Source: Streptomyces venezuelae (GTDB lineage: Bacteria > Actinomycetota > Actinomycetes > Streptomycetales > Streptomycetaceae). From it: DNA of 64,000 nucleotides. The notes below the pieces were generated by a model. The model was not told the origin of the DNA. It searched no databases and saw only the letters and a list, made by a program, of their open reading frames with translations. The translations under genes were made by a program, and so were the position numbers. Below are positions 20,021 through 29,368 of this stretch, piece by piece. Every line of letters begins with the position of its first letter. The stretch's first letter is position 1. The DNA is taken from the NCBI RefSeq assembly GCF_008642315.1, contig NZ_CP029192.1, forward strand, positions 2,542,001-2,606,000, given 5' to 3'.

Positions 20021-21155
20021 AGCGGTCCCAGTTGATCGACCACGTCATGAGGCCGCGCAGGTCCGGCCAGGTGCCGTGGGGCTTGTACGAACCGCAGTTG
20101 CTGCCCTTGGTGAGGCAGTCCAGGGCCTTGTTGACCTCGCCCGTGGACACGTGGCCGTTGCCCGCGTTGACGGAGGCGGGCATGCCGATGGCGACTTTCT
20201 GGGGCGGCAGCGGCGGGAAGACGTTGTTCTTGTCACCCGCCACGGGGAAGCCGGTGAGCAGCATGTCGGTCATCGCGATGTGGAAGTCCGCGCCGCCCAT
20301 GAAGTGGTACTGGTTGTCGAGGCCCATGATCGGGCCCGAGTTGTAGTCCTGGACGTGGAGCAGCGTCAGGTCGTCGCGCAGGGCGTGGATGACGGGCAGG
20401 TACGCGCCCGCGCGCGGGTCCTGACCGCCCCATTTGCCGGTGCCGTAGAACTGGTACCCGAGCTGCACGAAGAAGGTCTCGGGCGCCATGGTGAGCGTGA
20501 AGCCGGCGCCGTACTTGGCCTTGAGGGTCTTCACCGCGGAGATGAGGTTGACGACCACCGGGGTCTTCGGGTTCTTGAAGTCGGTGTCGTTGGCGTCGAG
20601 CGAGAGCGAGTGGCCCTCGAAGTCGATGTCCAGGCCGTCGAGCCCGTACTCGTCGATGATCTTCGAGACCGAGGCGACGAAGGTGTCGCGGGCCTGCGCC
20701 GTCTTGAGCTGGACCTGGCCGTTCTGGCCGCCGATGGATATCAGGACCTTCTTGCCCGCGGCCTGCTTGGCCTTCACCGCGGCCTTGAACTCGTCCTTCG
20801 TCTCGACGTTCGGGCACTCCGTCCTGGGACAGAGGCCGAAGCGGATGTCACCGGAGGTCGCGGAGGTCGGTTCGCCGAAGGCGAGGTCGATGATGTCCCA
20901 GCTGTCGGGGGTGTCGGCGAGCCGGGTGTAGCCGGAGCCGTTGGCGAAGCTGGTGTGCAGATAGCCGACGAGGGCGTGGTCGGCGGCGACGGACGGTCCC
21001 GCGGCCCGTGGTCCGGCGTCCCGGGGTTCGGGGGCCGCCGTCGCACGGGTCGAGAGCAGGCCGGACGCGGCGAGCGCGCAGGCCGCGACGGCGACCACTG
21101 CGGCACGTCTCACGCGGCTCGCGGGGCTGGTTCGGGGCAACGAAGAGCGATCCAC
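19974..21155 (-). CDS. Secreted GH18 chitinase
   Basis: The 393-residue protein has a basic N-terminus and hydrophobic core (RVRRAAVVAVAACALAASGLL) with a likely cleavage near ATA-AP at about residue 40. A single GH18 TIM-barrel domain follows. The catalytic motif DGLDIDFE lies at residues 173-180 with acid/base Glu180. KVLISIGGQNG forms the preceding strand. It hydrolyses chitin outside the cell by substrate-assisted catalysis. There is no binding or FnIII domain, so it is one of the small chitinases. The start is the GTG at 21155, with a perfect GGAGG six bases upstream, not the longer ATG frame. Confidence 0.93.
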   Translation of the reverse strand: MDRSSLPRTSPASRVRRAAVVAVAACALAASGLLSTRATAAPEPRDAGPRAAGPSVAADHALVGYLHTSFANGSGYTRLADTPDSWDIIDLAFGEPTSATSGDIRFGLCPRTECPNVETKDEFKAAVKAKQAAGKKVLISIGGQNGQVQLKTAQARDTFVASVSKIIDEYGLDGLDIDFEGHSLSLDANDTDFKNPKTPVVVNLISAVKTLKAKYGAGFTLTMAPETFFVQLGYQFYGTGKWGGQDPRAGAYLPVIHALRDDLTLLHVQDYNSGPIMGLDNQYHFMGGADFHIAMTDMLLTGFPVAGDKNNVFPPLPPQKVAIGMPASVNAGNGHVSTGEVNKALDCLTKGSNCGSYKPHGTWPDLRGLMTWSINWDRFNNWEFSKNFDRYFG

Positions 21156-21201
21156 AACTGCCTCCGGGCATGGGGGGATTGGAGGGCGGGTCGCGCATAA
21201 C

Positions 21202-21227
21202 TTGGTCCAGACCAATTGAGTTGTCAA
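21202..21227 (-). promoter_or_regulatory. Chitinase promoter with DasR-type operator
   Basis: The palindrome TTGGTCTGGACCAA (minus strand, 21215-21202) closely fits the DasR responsive element described for chitinase and GlcNAc genes of Streptomyces (consensus near ACTGGTCTAGACCAGT). It lies just downstream of a TTGACA -35 box (21227-21222) and overlaps the -10 region (about AAGTTA). This fits repression by DasR and release by glucosamine-6-phosphate. It is about 47 bases before the start codon. Confidence 0.8.
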
Positions 21228-21240
21228 GGTTTCCGGCAGC

Positions 21241-21717
21241 TCACGTCCCGCCGTCGTGACCGTCGCCCGCCAGCCGTGCGGCCGCCTCGTGCATCGCGAG
21301 TTCGAGCACCCCGGGGTCGGTCAGCGTCCCCGAGCCGTCCGGCGGGACCAGCCAGCGGACGCCGCCCGCGGCCCGGCCCGGATAGGGCACGACCACCCAG
21401 GTGCCGCGCCCCGCTCCCCGCACCCCCGTGCCGAGCCACCGCGAGACCGTGCCCGGCGGCACGAAGAACCCCATGCGTTCGTCGCCGAAGTCGGCGAGCA
21501 CGGGGCCGGGCCGGTCGACGCAGCGGGTCAGCACGTCGAGCGTGGGGTAGCCGAGCTCACCGGGCAGGATCAGCACGTCCCAGCGCCTCCCCGCCGGCAG
21601 GAGCGCGACCCCCAAGGGGTTGCGCTCCCACTCCCAGCGGCAGGCGTCCGGTTCCGGTGCCACCGACACCAGCCAGTCGATCGCCGACCTCTCCCCCGAG
21701 TCACCCGAGCCAGTCAT
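21241..21717 (-). CDS. Conserved hypothetical protein
   Basis: This is a 158-residue soluble protein with no signal peptide or membrane segment. It contains WDVLILPGELGYPTLDVL, a second hydrophobic strand GPVLADFGDERMGFFVPPGT, and GTWVVVPYPGRAAGGVRWLVPP. The pattern of strands recalls the small Streptomyces proteins annotated as bifunctional primase/polymerase N-terminal-like, but I cannot see catalytic residues and do not assign a function. It lies 108 bases downstream of the amine oxidoreductase gene on the same strand and may be the last gene of the polyamine operon. Confidence 0.75.
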   Translation of the reverse strand: MTGSGDSGERSAIDWLVSVAPEPDACRWEWERNPLGVALLPAGRRWDVLILPGELGYPTLDVLTRCVDRPGPVLADFGDERMGFFVPPGTVSRWLGTGVRGAGRGTWVVVPYPGRAAGGVRWLVPPDGSGTLTDPGVLELAMHEAAARLAGDGHDGGT

Positions 21718-21824
21718 GGCAGGACCTTCCTTCCCTGTGCGGCAACATGCGCGTCACAGGGGAGAGAGGCCACGGGCCGGAGCATTACGCGGGTTTCGGC
21801 GGCCAGTTGTCACGGCCGCACGCC

Positions 21825-23243
21825 TCAGCTGTCGAAGCCGAGGCCCAGCTTGTCCATCGTCTTCAGCCAGAGGTTCCGCCTGCCGCCGTTCGCGTCGGAG
21901 CGGGCCAGCGACCACTTGGTCAGCGCGACACCGGTCCACGCGAACGGCTCGGGCGGAAACGGCAGCGGCTTCGTCCGCACCATCTCCAGCTCGGTGCGCT
22001 CCGTCCGCTCGCCCGCGAGCAGGTCGAGCATCACGTCGGCGCCGAACCGCGAGGCACCGACGCCGAGGCCCGTGTAGCCCGCCGCGTACGCGACGCGCCC
22101 CTTGTGGGCCGTGCCGAAGAACGCCGAGAACCGCGAGCACGTGTCGATCGCGCCGCCCCACGCATGGGTGAAACGGACCCCCTCCAGCTGCGGGAAGCAG
22201 GTGAAGAAGTGCCCGGCCAGCTTCGCGTACGTCGCGGGCCTGTCGTCGTACTCGGCGCGCACCTTCCCGCCGAACGGGTAGATCGCGTCGTAGCCGCCCC
22301 ACAGGATGCGGTTGTCGGCGGAGAGCCGGAAGTAGTGGAACTGGTTGGCGCTGTCGCCGAGGCCCTGGCGGTTCTTCCAGCCGATCGCCGCCAGCTGCTC
22401 GTCGGTCAGCGGCTCGGTCATCAGCGCGTAGTCGTAGACCGGCACGGTGTACGGGCGCAGGCGCTTGACCAGCGAGGGGAAGATGTTCGTCGCGAGGGCG
22501 ACGTGGCGGGCGAAGACCCGGCCGTACGGCGTGCGGATGGCCATGCCCGCGCCCGAGGAGGCCAGTTCCAGCGCGGGCGTGTGCTCGTAAACGCGTACGC
22601 CCTTCTCCAGGCAGGCCCGCTTCAGGCCCCACGCCAGCTTCGCCGGGTGCAGCATGGCGACGCCCTCGCGGTCCCAGAGGCCGCCGAGGAAGGTCGGCGA
22701 GTCGACGTGTTCGCGCAGCGCGTCCGCGTCCAGGAGCTCGGCGCCCCCGGCCAGTCCGTGCTCCGCCATCTCCTCGTACATCTCGCGGAGTTCGGCCATC
22801 TGGTGCGGCTCGGTGGCGACATCGATCTCGCCGGTGCGCTCGAAGTCGCAGTCGATGGAGTACCGCTTGACGGCCGCCTCGATCTCGTCGAGGTTGCGGG
22901 CGCCGAGCTCCTCCAGCTGCGCGATCTCGCCGGGCCAGCGGGACAGGCCGTTGGCGATGCCGTGGGTGAGGGAGGCGGCGCAGAAGCCGCCGTTGCGGCC
23001 GGACGCGGCCCAGCCCACCTCGCGGCCCTCGACGAGGACGACGTCGCGCTCCGGGTCGCGCTCCTTGGCGATGAGCGCGGTCCACAGGCCGCTGTACCCG
23101 CCGCCGACGACGAGCAGGTCGCAGCGCTCGTCGCCGGTGAGGGCGGGCTCGGGGGCGGGCCTGCCGGGGTCGTCCAGCCAGAACGACACCGGCTTGGCGC
23201 CGGAGAGGGACTCGGTGAAACGGGTCATGGCACCAGGGGCCAT
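21825..23243 (-). CDS. FAD-dependent amine oxidoreductase (PuuB/DadA-like)
   Basis: The 472-residue protein has the dinucleotide-binding motif LLVVGGGYSGLWTALIAKE near residue 42, GWAASGRNGGF, and a C-terminal GYTGLGVGASRFGADVMLDLL flavin loop. It is of the DadA/PuuB family, which oxidises primary or secondary amines to imines or aldehydes with H2O2 release. Downstream position in a PotDABC operon suggests gamma-glutamylputrescine or another polyamine as substrate. That is an inference, as no glutamylputrescine synthetase is in the window. The ATG at 23243 has AAGGAG upstream. The GTG at 23252 overlaps that ribosome-binding site and is unlikely. Confidence 0.87.
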   Translation of the reverse strand: MAPGAMTRFTESLSGAKPVSFWLDDPGRPAPEPALTGDERCDLLVVGGGYSGLWTALIAKERDPERDVVLVEGREVGWAASGRNGGFCAASLTHGIANGLSRWPGEIAQLEELGARNLDEIEAAVKRYSIDCDFERTGEIDVATEPHQMAELREMYEEMAEHGLAGGAELLDADALREHVDSPTFLGGLWDREGVAMLHPAKLAWGLKRACLEKGVRVYEHTPALELASSGAGMAIRTPYGRVFARHVALATNIFPSLVKRLRPYTVPVYDYALMTEPLTDEQLAAIGWKNRQGLGDSANQFHYFRLSADNRILWGGYDAIYPFGGKVRAEYDDRPATYAKLAGHFFTCFPQLEGVRFTHAWGGAIDTCSRFSAFFGTAHKGRVAYAAGYTGLGVGASRFGADVMLDLLAGERTERTELEMVRTKPLPFPPEPFAWTGVALTKWSLARSDANGGRRNLWLKTMDKLGLGFDS

Positions 23244-23283
23244 GATTTCCACTCCTTCAGGTGTTACCGGGCAGTGCCGGGTA

Positions 23284-24087
23284 TTACCGGGGCTGCTTGT
23301 TGCGGCGTTTGCCGATGAGCATTCCGGAGAGCACGAGCAGGACGGCGACGAGGAACATCGCCGTACCGATCACATTGATCTGAACGGGCGTGCCCCGCTG
23401 TGCCGATCCCCAGACGAACATGGGGAAGGTCACAGTCGAGCCCGCGTTGAAATTCGTGATGATGAAATCGTCGAAGGAGAGCGCGAAGGCGAGCAGCGCG
23501 CCCGCCGCGATGCCGGGTGCGGCGATCGGCAGCGTCACCCGCAGGAACGTCTGCACGGGACCGGCGTAAAGGTCCTGGGCGGCCTGTTCCAGGCGCGGGT
23601 CCATCGACATGACGCGCGCCTTGACGGCGGTCACCACGAAGCTGAGGCAGAACATGATGTGGGCGATGAGGACCGTCCAGAAGCCGAGCTGCGCGCCCAT
23701 GTTGAGGAACAGCGTGAGCAGCGAGGCGGCCATGACGACCTCCGGCATCGCCATCGGCAGGAAGATCAGCGAGTTGATGGCGCCGCGCGCGCGGAACCGG
23801 TAGCGCACGAGCGCGAAGGCGATCATCGTGCCGAGCACGGTCGCGCCGATCGTCGCCCAGGTGGCGATCTGCAGGCTCAGCGAAAGCGATCCGCACATGT
23901 CGGCGACACCGCACGGGTCCTGCCACGCGTCGAGCGAGAATTCCTGCCACGAGTAATTGAAACGGCCCTTGGGTTTGTTGAAGGAGAAGACCGTGACGAC
24001 GATGTTCGGAAGGAGCAGGTACGCGAGCGTCAGCAGGCCCGCGATGACGATGGCATTGCGCCGGAGCCAGCGGAAGAAGGCGGCCAT
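23284..24087 (-). CDS. potC: Polyamine ABC transporter permease (PotC-like)
   Basis: The 267-residue inner membrane protein has six hydrophobic helices and the EAA loop (EQAAQDLYAGPVQTFLRVTLPIAAPGI) that docks on the ATPase. Length and sequence (FSFNKPKGRFNYSWQEFSL, FALSFDDFIITNF) are typical of PotC/PotI permeases for spermidine and putrescine. The start shares one base with the potB stop (TGATG), indicating translational coupling. Confidence 0.9.
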   Translation of the reverse strand: MAAFFRWLRRNAIVIAGLLTLAYLLLPNIVVTVFSFNKPKGRFNYSWQEFSLDAWQDPCGVADMCGSLSLSLQIATWATIGATVLGTMIAFALVRYRFRARGAINSLIFLPMAMPEVVMAASLLTLFLNMGAQLGFWTVLIAHIMFCLSFVVTAVKARVMSMDPRLEQAAQDLYAGPVQTFLRVTLPIAAPGIAAGALLAFALSFDDFIITNFNAGSTVTFPMFVWGSAQRGTPVQINVIGTAMFLVAVLLVLSGMLIGKRRNKQPR

Positions 24088-25022
24088 CAGACGAGATCCT
24101 CCGTCCCCGACTTGCGGATGTAGAAGGTCACCATGAAGAGGATGGCGGCCATGAGGATGAAGGAGAGTGCGGCGGCCGTCGGGTAATCCAGAATGCGCAG
24201 GAACTGCGTCTGGATGACGTTGCCGACCATGCGGGTGTCGGTGGATCCGAGCAGGTCGGCGTTGACGTAGTCACCGGCCGCCGGAATGAAGGTGAGCAGC
24301 GTTCCGGAGACGACGCCCGGCATGGAGAGCGGGAACGTCACCTTGCGGAACGTGGTGGACGGCTTGGCGTAGAGGTCGCCCGCGGCCTCGTGCAGCCTGC
24401 TGTCGATGCGCTCCAGCGAGGTGTAGAGCGGCAGGATCATGAACGGCAGGAAGTTGTACGTGAGTCCGCAGATCACCGCCAGCGGTGTGGCGAGGACCCG
24501 GTCGCCGGCCGTGATGCCGAGCCAGCTGGTGACGTCGAGGACGTGCAGGGAGTTGAGGGCGCCCACGACCGGGCCGCCGTCGGCGAGGATCGTCTTCCAC
24601 GCCAGCGTACGGATCAGGAAGCTGGTGAAGAACGGCGCGATGACCAGCACGAGGATGACGTTGCGCCAGCGGCCCGCGCGGAACGCGATGAGGTAGGCGA
24701 GCGGGTAGCCGAGCAGCAGGCACAGGACGGTGGCGGCGCCCGCGTAGAGCACCGAGCGCAGGAACTGCGGCCAGTAGTCGGTCAGGGCGTCCCAGTAGGT
24801 GGCGAAGTGCCAGGTGACCTTGAAGCCCTCTTCGAGGGAGCCGGTCTGCACGGAGGTCGACGCCTGGTAGACGAGCGGCAGCGCGAAGAAGACGATCAGC
24901 CAGAGGATGCCGGGGAGCAGCAGCCAGTAGGGGACGAGCCGCCCTCGCCTGCGCGGCTTGCGCGCGGGTGGCTCCTCGGGAGCGGGCGCCGTCGGCGGTG
25001 GTGCGTCGGTCACGGTGGTCAT
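24087..25022 (-). CDS. potB: Polyamine ABC transporter permease (PotB-like)
   Basis: The 311-residue permease has a Pro/Arg-rich cytosolic N-terminus, six helices (LPGILWLIVFFALPLVY first), and the EAA loop LHEAAGDLYAKPSTTFRKVTFPLSMPGV. It forms the heterodimeric channel with PotC. The start overlaps the potA stop by four bases (ATGA). Confidence 0.9.
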   Translation of the reverse strand: MTTVTDAPPPTAPAPEEPPARKPRRRGRLVPYWLLLPGILWLIVFFALPLVYQASTSVQTGSLEEGFKVTWHFATYWDALTDYWPQFLRSVLYAGAATVLCLLLGYPLAYLIAFRAGRWRNVILVLVIAPFFTSFLIRTLAWKTILADGGPVVGALNSLHVLDVTSWLGITAGDRVLATPLAVICGLTYNFLPFMILPLYTSLERIDSRLHEAAGDLYAKPSTTFRKVTFPLSMPGVVSGTLLTFIPAAGDYVNADLLGSTDTRMVGNVIQTQFLRILDYPTAAALSFILMAAILFMVTFYIRKSGTEDLV

Positions 25023-26179
25023 GCGGAGGCGTCCTCCTCGACCTTCTCGACGCCCGCCGCGACGTCCTGGGAGGCGTCGAGGCCGAAGGTGTGGGCGGGG
25101 TTCCAGTGCAGGACGACCTCGGCGCCGGGGACGAGGCGGGTGTCGCGCTCGATGTTCTGCGCGTACACCTCGAAGGAGGGGCAGACGGGGCTGCGGACGA
25201 CGTACTGCGTCGATACGCCGATGAAGCTGCTGTCGGCTATGCGTCCGGTGATGCGGTTGCGGCCCCCGGGGATCTGTCCGGCGTCGTCGGCGTGGCTGAG
25301 GGAGATCTTCTCCGGGCGCACACCGACGAGGACCTTGCCGCCCGTGGCGGTGGGGCCGCTACATCGTGCGACGGGCAGCGTCAGCTTGCAGTCGCCCGCC
25401 TTGACGACCATGTCGTCACCGCTGCGCGCATCGACATCCGCCTCGATGAAGTTCGACGTGCCGAGGAAGTTCGCGACGAACGTCGTGCGCGGGTTCTCGT
25501 ACAGGTCGGCGGGGGCGCCGAGCTGCTCGACGCGGCCGCCGTTCATCACGGCCACGGTGTCGGCCATGGTCATGGCCTCCTCCTGGTCGTGCGTGACGTG
25601 CACGAAGGTGATGCCGACCTCGGTCTGGATGCGCTTGAGCTCCAGCTGCATCTGACGGCGCAGCTTCAGGTCGAGGGCGCCGAGCGGCTCGTCGAGGAGG
25701 AGCACCTTGGGGTGGTTGATGAGGGCGCGGGCGACGGCGACGCGCTGCTGCTGGCCGCCGGAGAGCTGGTGCGGCTTCTTGCGGGCGTGCTCGCCGAGCT
25801 GCACCAGGTCGAGCATGTCGCCGACCTGGCCCTTCACGGACTTGATGCCGCGCCGGCGCAGCCCGAAGGCGACGTTCTCGAAGATGTCCAGGTGCGGGAA
25901 GAGCGCGTACGACTGGAAGACCGTGTTCACGGGCCGCTTGTACGGCGGCAGGGCCGTGACGTCCTGGTCGCCGAGGTGCACGGTCCCCGAACTGGGCTCC
26001 TCCAGGCCCGCGATCATGCGGAGCGTGGTGGTCTTGCCGCAGCCGGACGCGCCGAGCAGGGCGAAGAACGAGCCCTGCGGCACGGTGAGGTCGAGCGGCC
26101 GCACGGCGGTGAAGGAGCCGTAGGTCTTGCTGATCCCGGCGAGACGGACGTCGCCGCCGGTTTCTTGAGCAGAGGTCAT
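25019..26179 (-). CDS. potA: Polyamine ABC transporter ATP-binding protein (PotA-like)
   Basis: This is a 386-residue cytosolic ATPase. Its motifs are Walker [10 protein letters not shown], the Q-loop [11 protein letters not shown], the signature [15 protein letters not shown], Walker [13 protein letters not shown], and the switch His in [10 protein letters not shown]-terminal TOBE regulatory domain follows ([25 protein letters not shown]). The ATG at 26179 gives the standard start before [10 protein letters not shown]. The gap to potD holds a tandem 20-base duplication, so expression relative to the binding protein may differ. Confidence 0.92.
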   Translation of the reverse strand: MTSAQETGGDVRLAGISKTYGSFTAVRPLDLTVPQGSFFALLGASGCGKTTTLRMIAGLEEPSSGTVHLGDQDVTALPPYKRPVNTVFQSYALFPHLDIFENVAFGLRRRGIKSVKGQVGDMLDLVQLGEHARKKPHQLSGGQQQRVAVARALINHPKVLLLDEPLGALDLKLRRQMQLELKRIQTEVGITFVHVTHDQEEAMTMADTVAVMNGGRVEQLGAPADLYENPRTTFVANFLGTSNFIEADVDARSGDDMVVKAGDCKLTLPVARCSGPTATGGKVLVGVRPEKISLSHADDAGQIPGGRNRITGRIADSSFIGVSTQYVVRSPVCPSFEVYAQNIERDTRLVPGAEVVLHWNPAHTFGLDASQDVAAGVEKVEEDASA

Positions 26180-26278
26180 GGTGTGGTCCAGGGGGGAGTC
26201 GAGGGGCAACGGGAGGTGCCGTTCAGGGGCGCGGGGCTGTGACATGTGCGGCTCCGCCGTGGGGCGCGACGAGCCACG

Positions 26279-26318
26279 ACGGGCCCGCAGGCAAGAAGAC
26301 GGGCCCGCAGGCAAGAAG
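26279..26318. repeat. Perfect 20-bp tandem duplication between potD and potA
   Basis: ACGGGCCCGCAGGCAAGAAG occurs twice head to tail (26279-26298 and 26299-26318) in the 159-base gap between the potD stop and the potA start. Just beside it (about 26221-26275) is a diverged relative of the GGGGCGCGGGG repeat common in Streptomyces intergenic DNA. Confidence 0.9.
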
Positions 26319-26338
26319 CGGCCTCGTCCGCCGGAGCG

Positions 26339-27589
26339 TCACGCGCCGGTCAGCTTCGCGAACTTCTCTTCGTACGCCGTCTCTTCCTTCGGCGTGAGCG
26401 ACCGGAACGCCCGGGACTTCTCCTTCATCTCCTTGTCGGGGATGATCAGCGGATTCGACGCGGCGTCCGCGTCGATCCTCGCGAGCGCGTCCCGTACCCC
26501 GTCGACCGGGCAGACGTAGTTGATGTACGCGGCGAGGCGGGCCGCGGGCTCGGGCTCGTAGTAGTAGTCGATGAGCCGCTCGGCGTTCTTCTTGTGCCGT
26601 GCCTTGTTCGGGACCAGCAGGTTGTCCGTGGACGTGATGTAGCCCTGGTCGGGGATGTGGAAGCCGACGTCGGGGCTGTCGGCCTGGAGCTGCACGATGT
26701 CGCCGGCCCAGCCGAGGCAGGCCGCCATGTCGCCCTTGGCGAGGTCGGACGTGTAGTCGTTGCCGGTGAAGCGCCGGATCTGCTTCTTGTCGACGGCCTT
26801 CTGGAGGCGGGCGATGGCCGCGTCGAAGTCGTCGTCGGTGAAGTCCGCGGGGTCCTTGCCCATGTCGATGAGCGTCATGCCGACGGTGTCGCGCATCTCG
26901 GAGAGGAACCCGACGCGCCCCTTCAGCTTCGGGTCATCGAGCAGCTGCGACACCGACGTGATCTCTCTGCCGCCGGTCGCCTTCTTGTTGTACGCGATGA
27001 CGGTGGAGATGCCGGTCCAGGGATACGAGTACGACCTGCCGGGGTCCCAGTCCGGGTCACGGAACTGGGCGGAGAGATTCGTGTACGCGTGCGGCAGGTT
27101 GGCCGGGTCCAGTTTCTGGACCCACCCGAAGCGGATGAGCCGGGCGGCCAGCCAGTCGGTGACGCAGATGAGGTCGCGTCCGGTCTCCTGGCCCGCGGCG
27201 AGCTGCGGTTTGATCTTGCCGAAGAACTCGACGTTGTCGTTGATGTCCTCGGTGTACTTGACCGTGATCCCGGTGCGTTTCGTGAACGCGTCCAGGGTGG
27301 GCCGCCGGTTCTCGTCCTTCTCGTCGACGTCCATGTACTCGGTCCAGTTGGAGAAGCTGACGCGCTTCTCCTTCGCCGAGTGGTCGTCGGACGAGACCTC
27401 GCCCTGGCTCTTGCCCGCCGCGGGGATGCCGCAGGCGCTGAGTGCCCCGAGGCCGCCGATCGCGAGCGCGCCGCCCGTGGAGGCGCGCAGCAGGGTACGG
27501 CGGGTCAGGGCGGCCCTGCCGTTCCGGTAGCTGCGGTGCATGGCGGCCAGTTGGGCCGGACTGAGGCGGTGTGGCTCGTACTGCTCCAT
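26339..27589 (-). CDS. potD: Polyamine-binding lipoprotein (PotD-like), Tat-exported
   Basis: The 416-residue substrate-binding protein has a twin-arginine signal (LTRRTLLRASTGGALAIGG) and a lipobox LSACG, so it is probably exported folded and lipidated on the outer face of the membrane. The mature part begins with VSFSNWTEYMD and contains YTEDINDNVEFFGKI, WTGISTVIAYN and CLGWAGDIVQLQAD, the pattern of PotD/PotF proteins. ATG at 27589 is preferred over 27631. It lies 69 bases downstream of the aldehyde dehydrogenase gene. Confidence 0.9.
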   Translation of the reverse strand: MEQYEPHRLSPAQLAAMHRSYRNGRAALTRRTLLRASTGGALAIGGLGALSACGIPAAGKSQGEVSSDDHSAKEKRVSFSNWTEYMDVDEKDENRRPTLDAFTKRTGITVKYTEDINDNVEFFGKIKPQLAAGQETGRDLICVTDWLAARLIRFGWVQKLDPANLPHAYTNLSAQFRDPDWDPGRSYSYPWTGISTVIAYNKKATGGREITSVSQLLDDPKLKGRVGFLSEMRDTVGMTLIDMGKDPADFTDDDFDAAIARLQKAVDKKQIRRFTGNDYTSDLAKGDMAACLGWAGDIVQLQADSPDVGFHIPDQGYITSTDNLLVPNKARHKKNAERLIDYYYEPEPAARLAAYINYVCPVDGVRDALARIDADAASNPLIIPDKEMKEKSRAFRSLTPKEETAYEEKFAKLTGA

Positions 27590-27658
27590 GCGCGTGGTTG
27601 CCCTTTCGGGAGGAAGGCGGCCGCCGGTCACGCGGCCCGCGACGACGTGGCTGCGTGA

Positions 27659-29161
27659 CTACCGGTCCCCGAAGATCGTGCGGTGCCAGTCCTTGCGGAC
27701 GACCGCGGTGTTGTCGAACATGACGTGCTTGACCTGCGTGTACTCCTCGAAGGAGTACGCGGACATGTCCTTTCCGTAGCCGGACGCCTTGTAACCGCCG
27801 TGCGGCATCTCGCTGAGGATCGGGATGTGGTCGTTGACCCACACGCAGCCCGCCTTGATGTCGCGGGTCGCGCGGTTGGCGCGGAACACGTCGCGGCTCC
27901 AGGCGGAGGCGGCGAGACCGTAGGGGGTGTCGTTGGCGAGCCGGATGCCCTCGTCGTCGCTGTCGAAGGGCAGCACCACGAGGACGGGGCCGAAGATCTC
28001 CGACTGCACGATCTCGCTGTCCTGGGCGGCGTCGGCGATCAGGGTCGGCTTGTAGTACGCGCCGGGGTGCTGGAGCGCCTCGCCGCCGGTCACCACGCGC
28101 GCGTAGGAGCGGGCCCGGTCCACGAACCCGGCGACGCGGTCGCGGTGCGCGTGCGAGATGAGCGGCCCCATGTCGGTGCTCGGGTCGAACGGGTCACCGA
28201 GCCGCACGCTCTCCATGAGGTCGGCGACGCCCTGCACGAAGGCCTCGTAGAGGGGGCGCTGCACGTACGCGCGCGTGGCGGCCGTGCAGTCCTGCCCGGA
28301 GTTGATGAGCGCGCCGGCGACCGCGCCGTGCACGGCGGCGTCGAGGTCGGCGTCGTCGAAGACGACGAAGGGCGCCTTGCCGCCGAGCTCCAGGTGCAGC
28401 CGCTTGACGGTGGCGGTGGCGATCTCGGCGACGCGCTTGCCGACGCCGGTGGACCCGGTGAAGGACGTCATGGCGACGTCGGGGTGCCCGACGAGGTGCT
28501 CACCGGCGTCCTTCCCGGCGCCCGTGACGATGTTGACGACGCCGTCGGGGATGCCGGCCTCGGTGGCGGCCTGCGCGAAGAGGAGGGAGGTGAAGGGGGT
28601 GAGCTCGGCGGGCTTGAGGACGATGGTGTTGCCCGCGGCGATCGCCGGGAGGACCTTCCAGGCGGCCATCTGGAGGGGGTAGTTCCAGGGGGCGATGGAC
28701 CCGACGACGCCGATGGGCTCACGGCGTACGTACGAGGTGTGGTCGCCGGTGTACTCCCCGGCCGACTGGCCCTGGAGGTGCCGGGCCGCGCCCGCGAAGA
28801 AGGCTGCGTTGTCGACGGTCCCGGGGACGTCGAACTCGCGGCTCAGCTTGATCGGCTTGCCGCACTGCAGCGACTCGGCCTGCGCGATCTCCTCGGCACG
28901 CTCCGCGAGGACGCCGGCGAACCGGTGCAGGGCGTCGGAACGCTCGCCCGGGGTGGCGCCCGCCCAGCCGGGGAACGCCTCGGCGGCCGCGGCGACGGCG
29001 GCGTCGACGTCGTCGGCCCCGGCCAGCTCGTACGTGTAGACCTCGTCGCCCGTGGCGGGGTCGACGACCGCGTGGGAGGCGCCGGACGTCCCCTTGGTCA
29101 GCCGCCCGGCGATGTACTGCGCACCGTCCGCGAAGTGGTCCCGCGCCTGGAAGTTGTGCAT
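27659..29161 (-). CDS. Gamma-aminobutyraldehyde dehydrogenase-like ALDH
   Basis: The 500-residue ALDH has APWNYPLQMAAWK, FTGSTGVGKRV, the base Glu in HLELGGKAPF, the nucleophile in NSGQDCTAATR and SEIFGPVL. The motif set is that of aminoaldehyde/betaine-aldehyde-type dehydrogenases (PuuC/PatD). It is the first gene of the potDABC - amine oxidoreductase operon. The natural role would be oxidation of 4-aminobutanal, or its gamma-glutamyl form, to the GABA level. A CAACAA-N9-TTGTTG inverted repeat lies about 100 bases upstream. Confidence 0.88.
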   Translation of the reverse strand: MHNFQARDHFADGAQYIAGRLTKGTSGASHAVVDPATGDEVYTYELAGADDVDAAVAAAAEAFPGWAGATPGERSDALHRFAGVLAERAEEIAQAESLQCGKPIKLSREFDVPGTVDNAAFFAGAARHLQGQSAGEYTGDHTSYVRREPIGVVGSIAPWNYPLQMAAWKVLPAIAAGNTIVLKPAELTPFTSLLFAQAATEAGIPDGVVNIVTGAGKDAGEHLVGHPDVAMTSFTGSTGVGKRVAEIATATVKRLHLELGGKAPFVVFDDADLDAAVHGAVAGALINSGQDCTAATRAYVQRPLYEAFVQGVADLMESVRLGDPFDPSTDMGPLISHAHRDRVAGFVDRARSYARVVTGGEALQHPGAYYKPTLIADAAQDSEIVQSEIFGPVLVVLPFDSDDEGIRLANDTPYGLAASAWSRDVFRANRATRDIKAGCVWVNDHIPILSEMPHGGYKASGYGKDMSAYSFEEYTQVKHVMFDNTAVVRKDWHRTIFGDR

Positions 29162-29252
29162 GACGCTCTCCTCCGCCGCCCGCCCCGTCCCGCGGGGGTC
29201 GGCGTAGCTCCGGATCGATTTGAGTGCCGATCCTGACAGAGCAGTGATAGTC

Positions 29253-29273
29253 CAACAAGTGATTCCGTTGTTG
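29253..29273 (-). promoter_or_regulatory. Inverted repeat upstream of the polyamine operon
   Basis: CAACAA-N9-TTGTTG lies in the 207-base gap between the divergent aldehyde dehydrogenase and NADAR genes, in a locally AT-rich stretch. It is a candidate regulator site, possibly for an Lrp/AsnC protein. No bound factor is known from the sequence. Confidence 0.35.
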
Positions 29274-29368
29274 CCTTTTGGTTACGCGACGGAATCTGTC
29301 GACCAGGTGTCGAGTCGACCCCGAAAACCCAGGACGGAATGTCAGTGGTGCGTGCCAGACTCGCGTGC

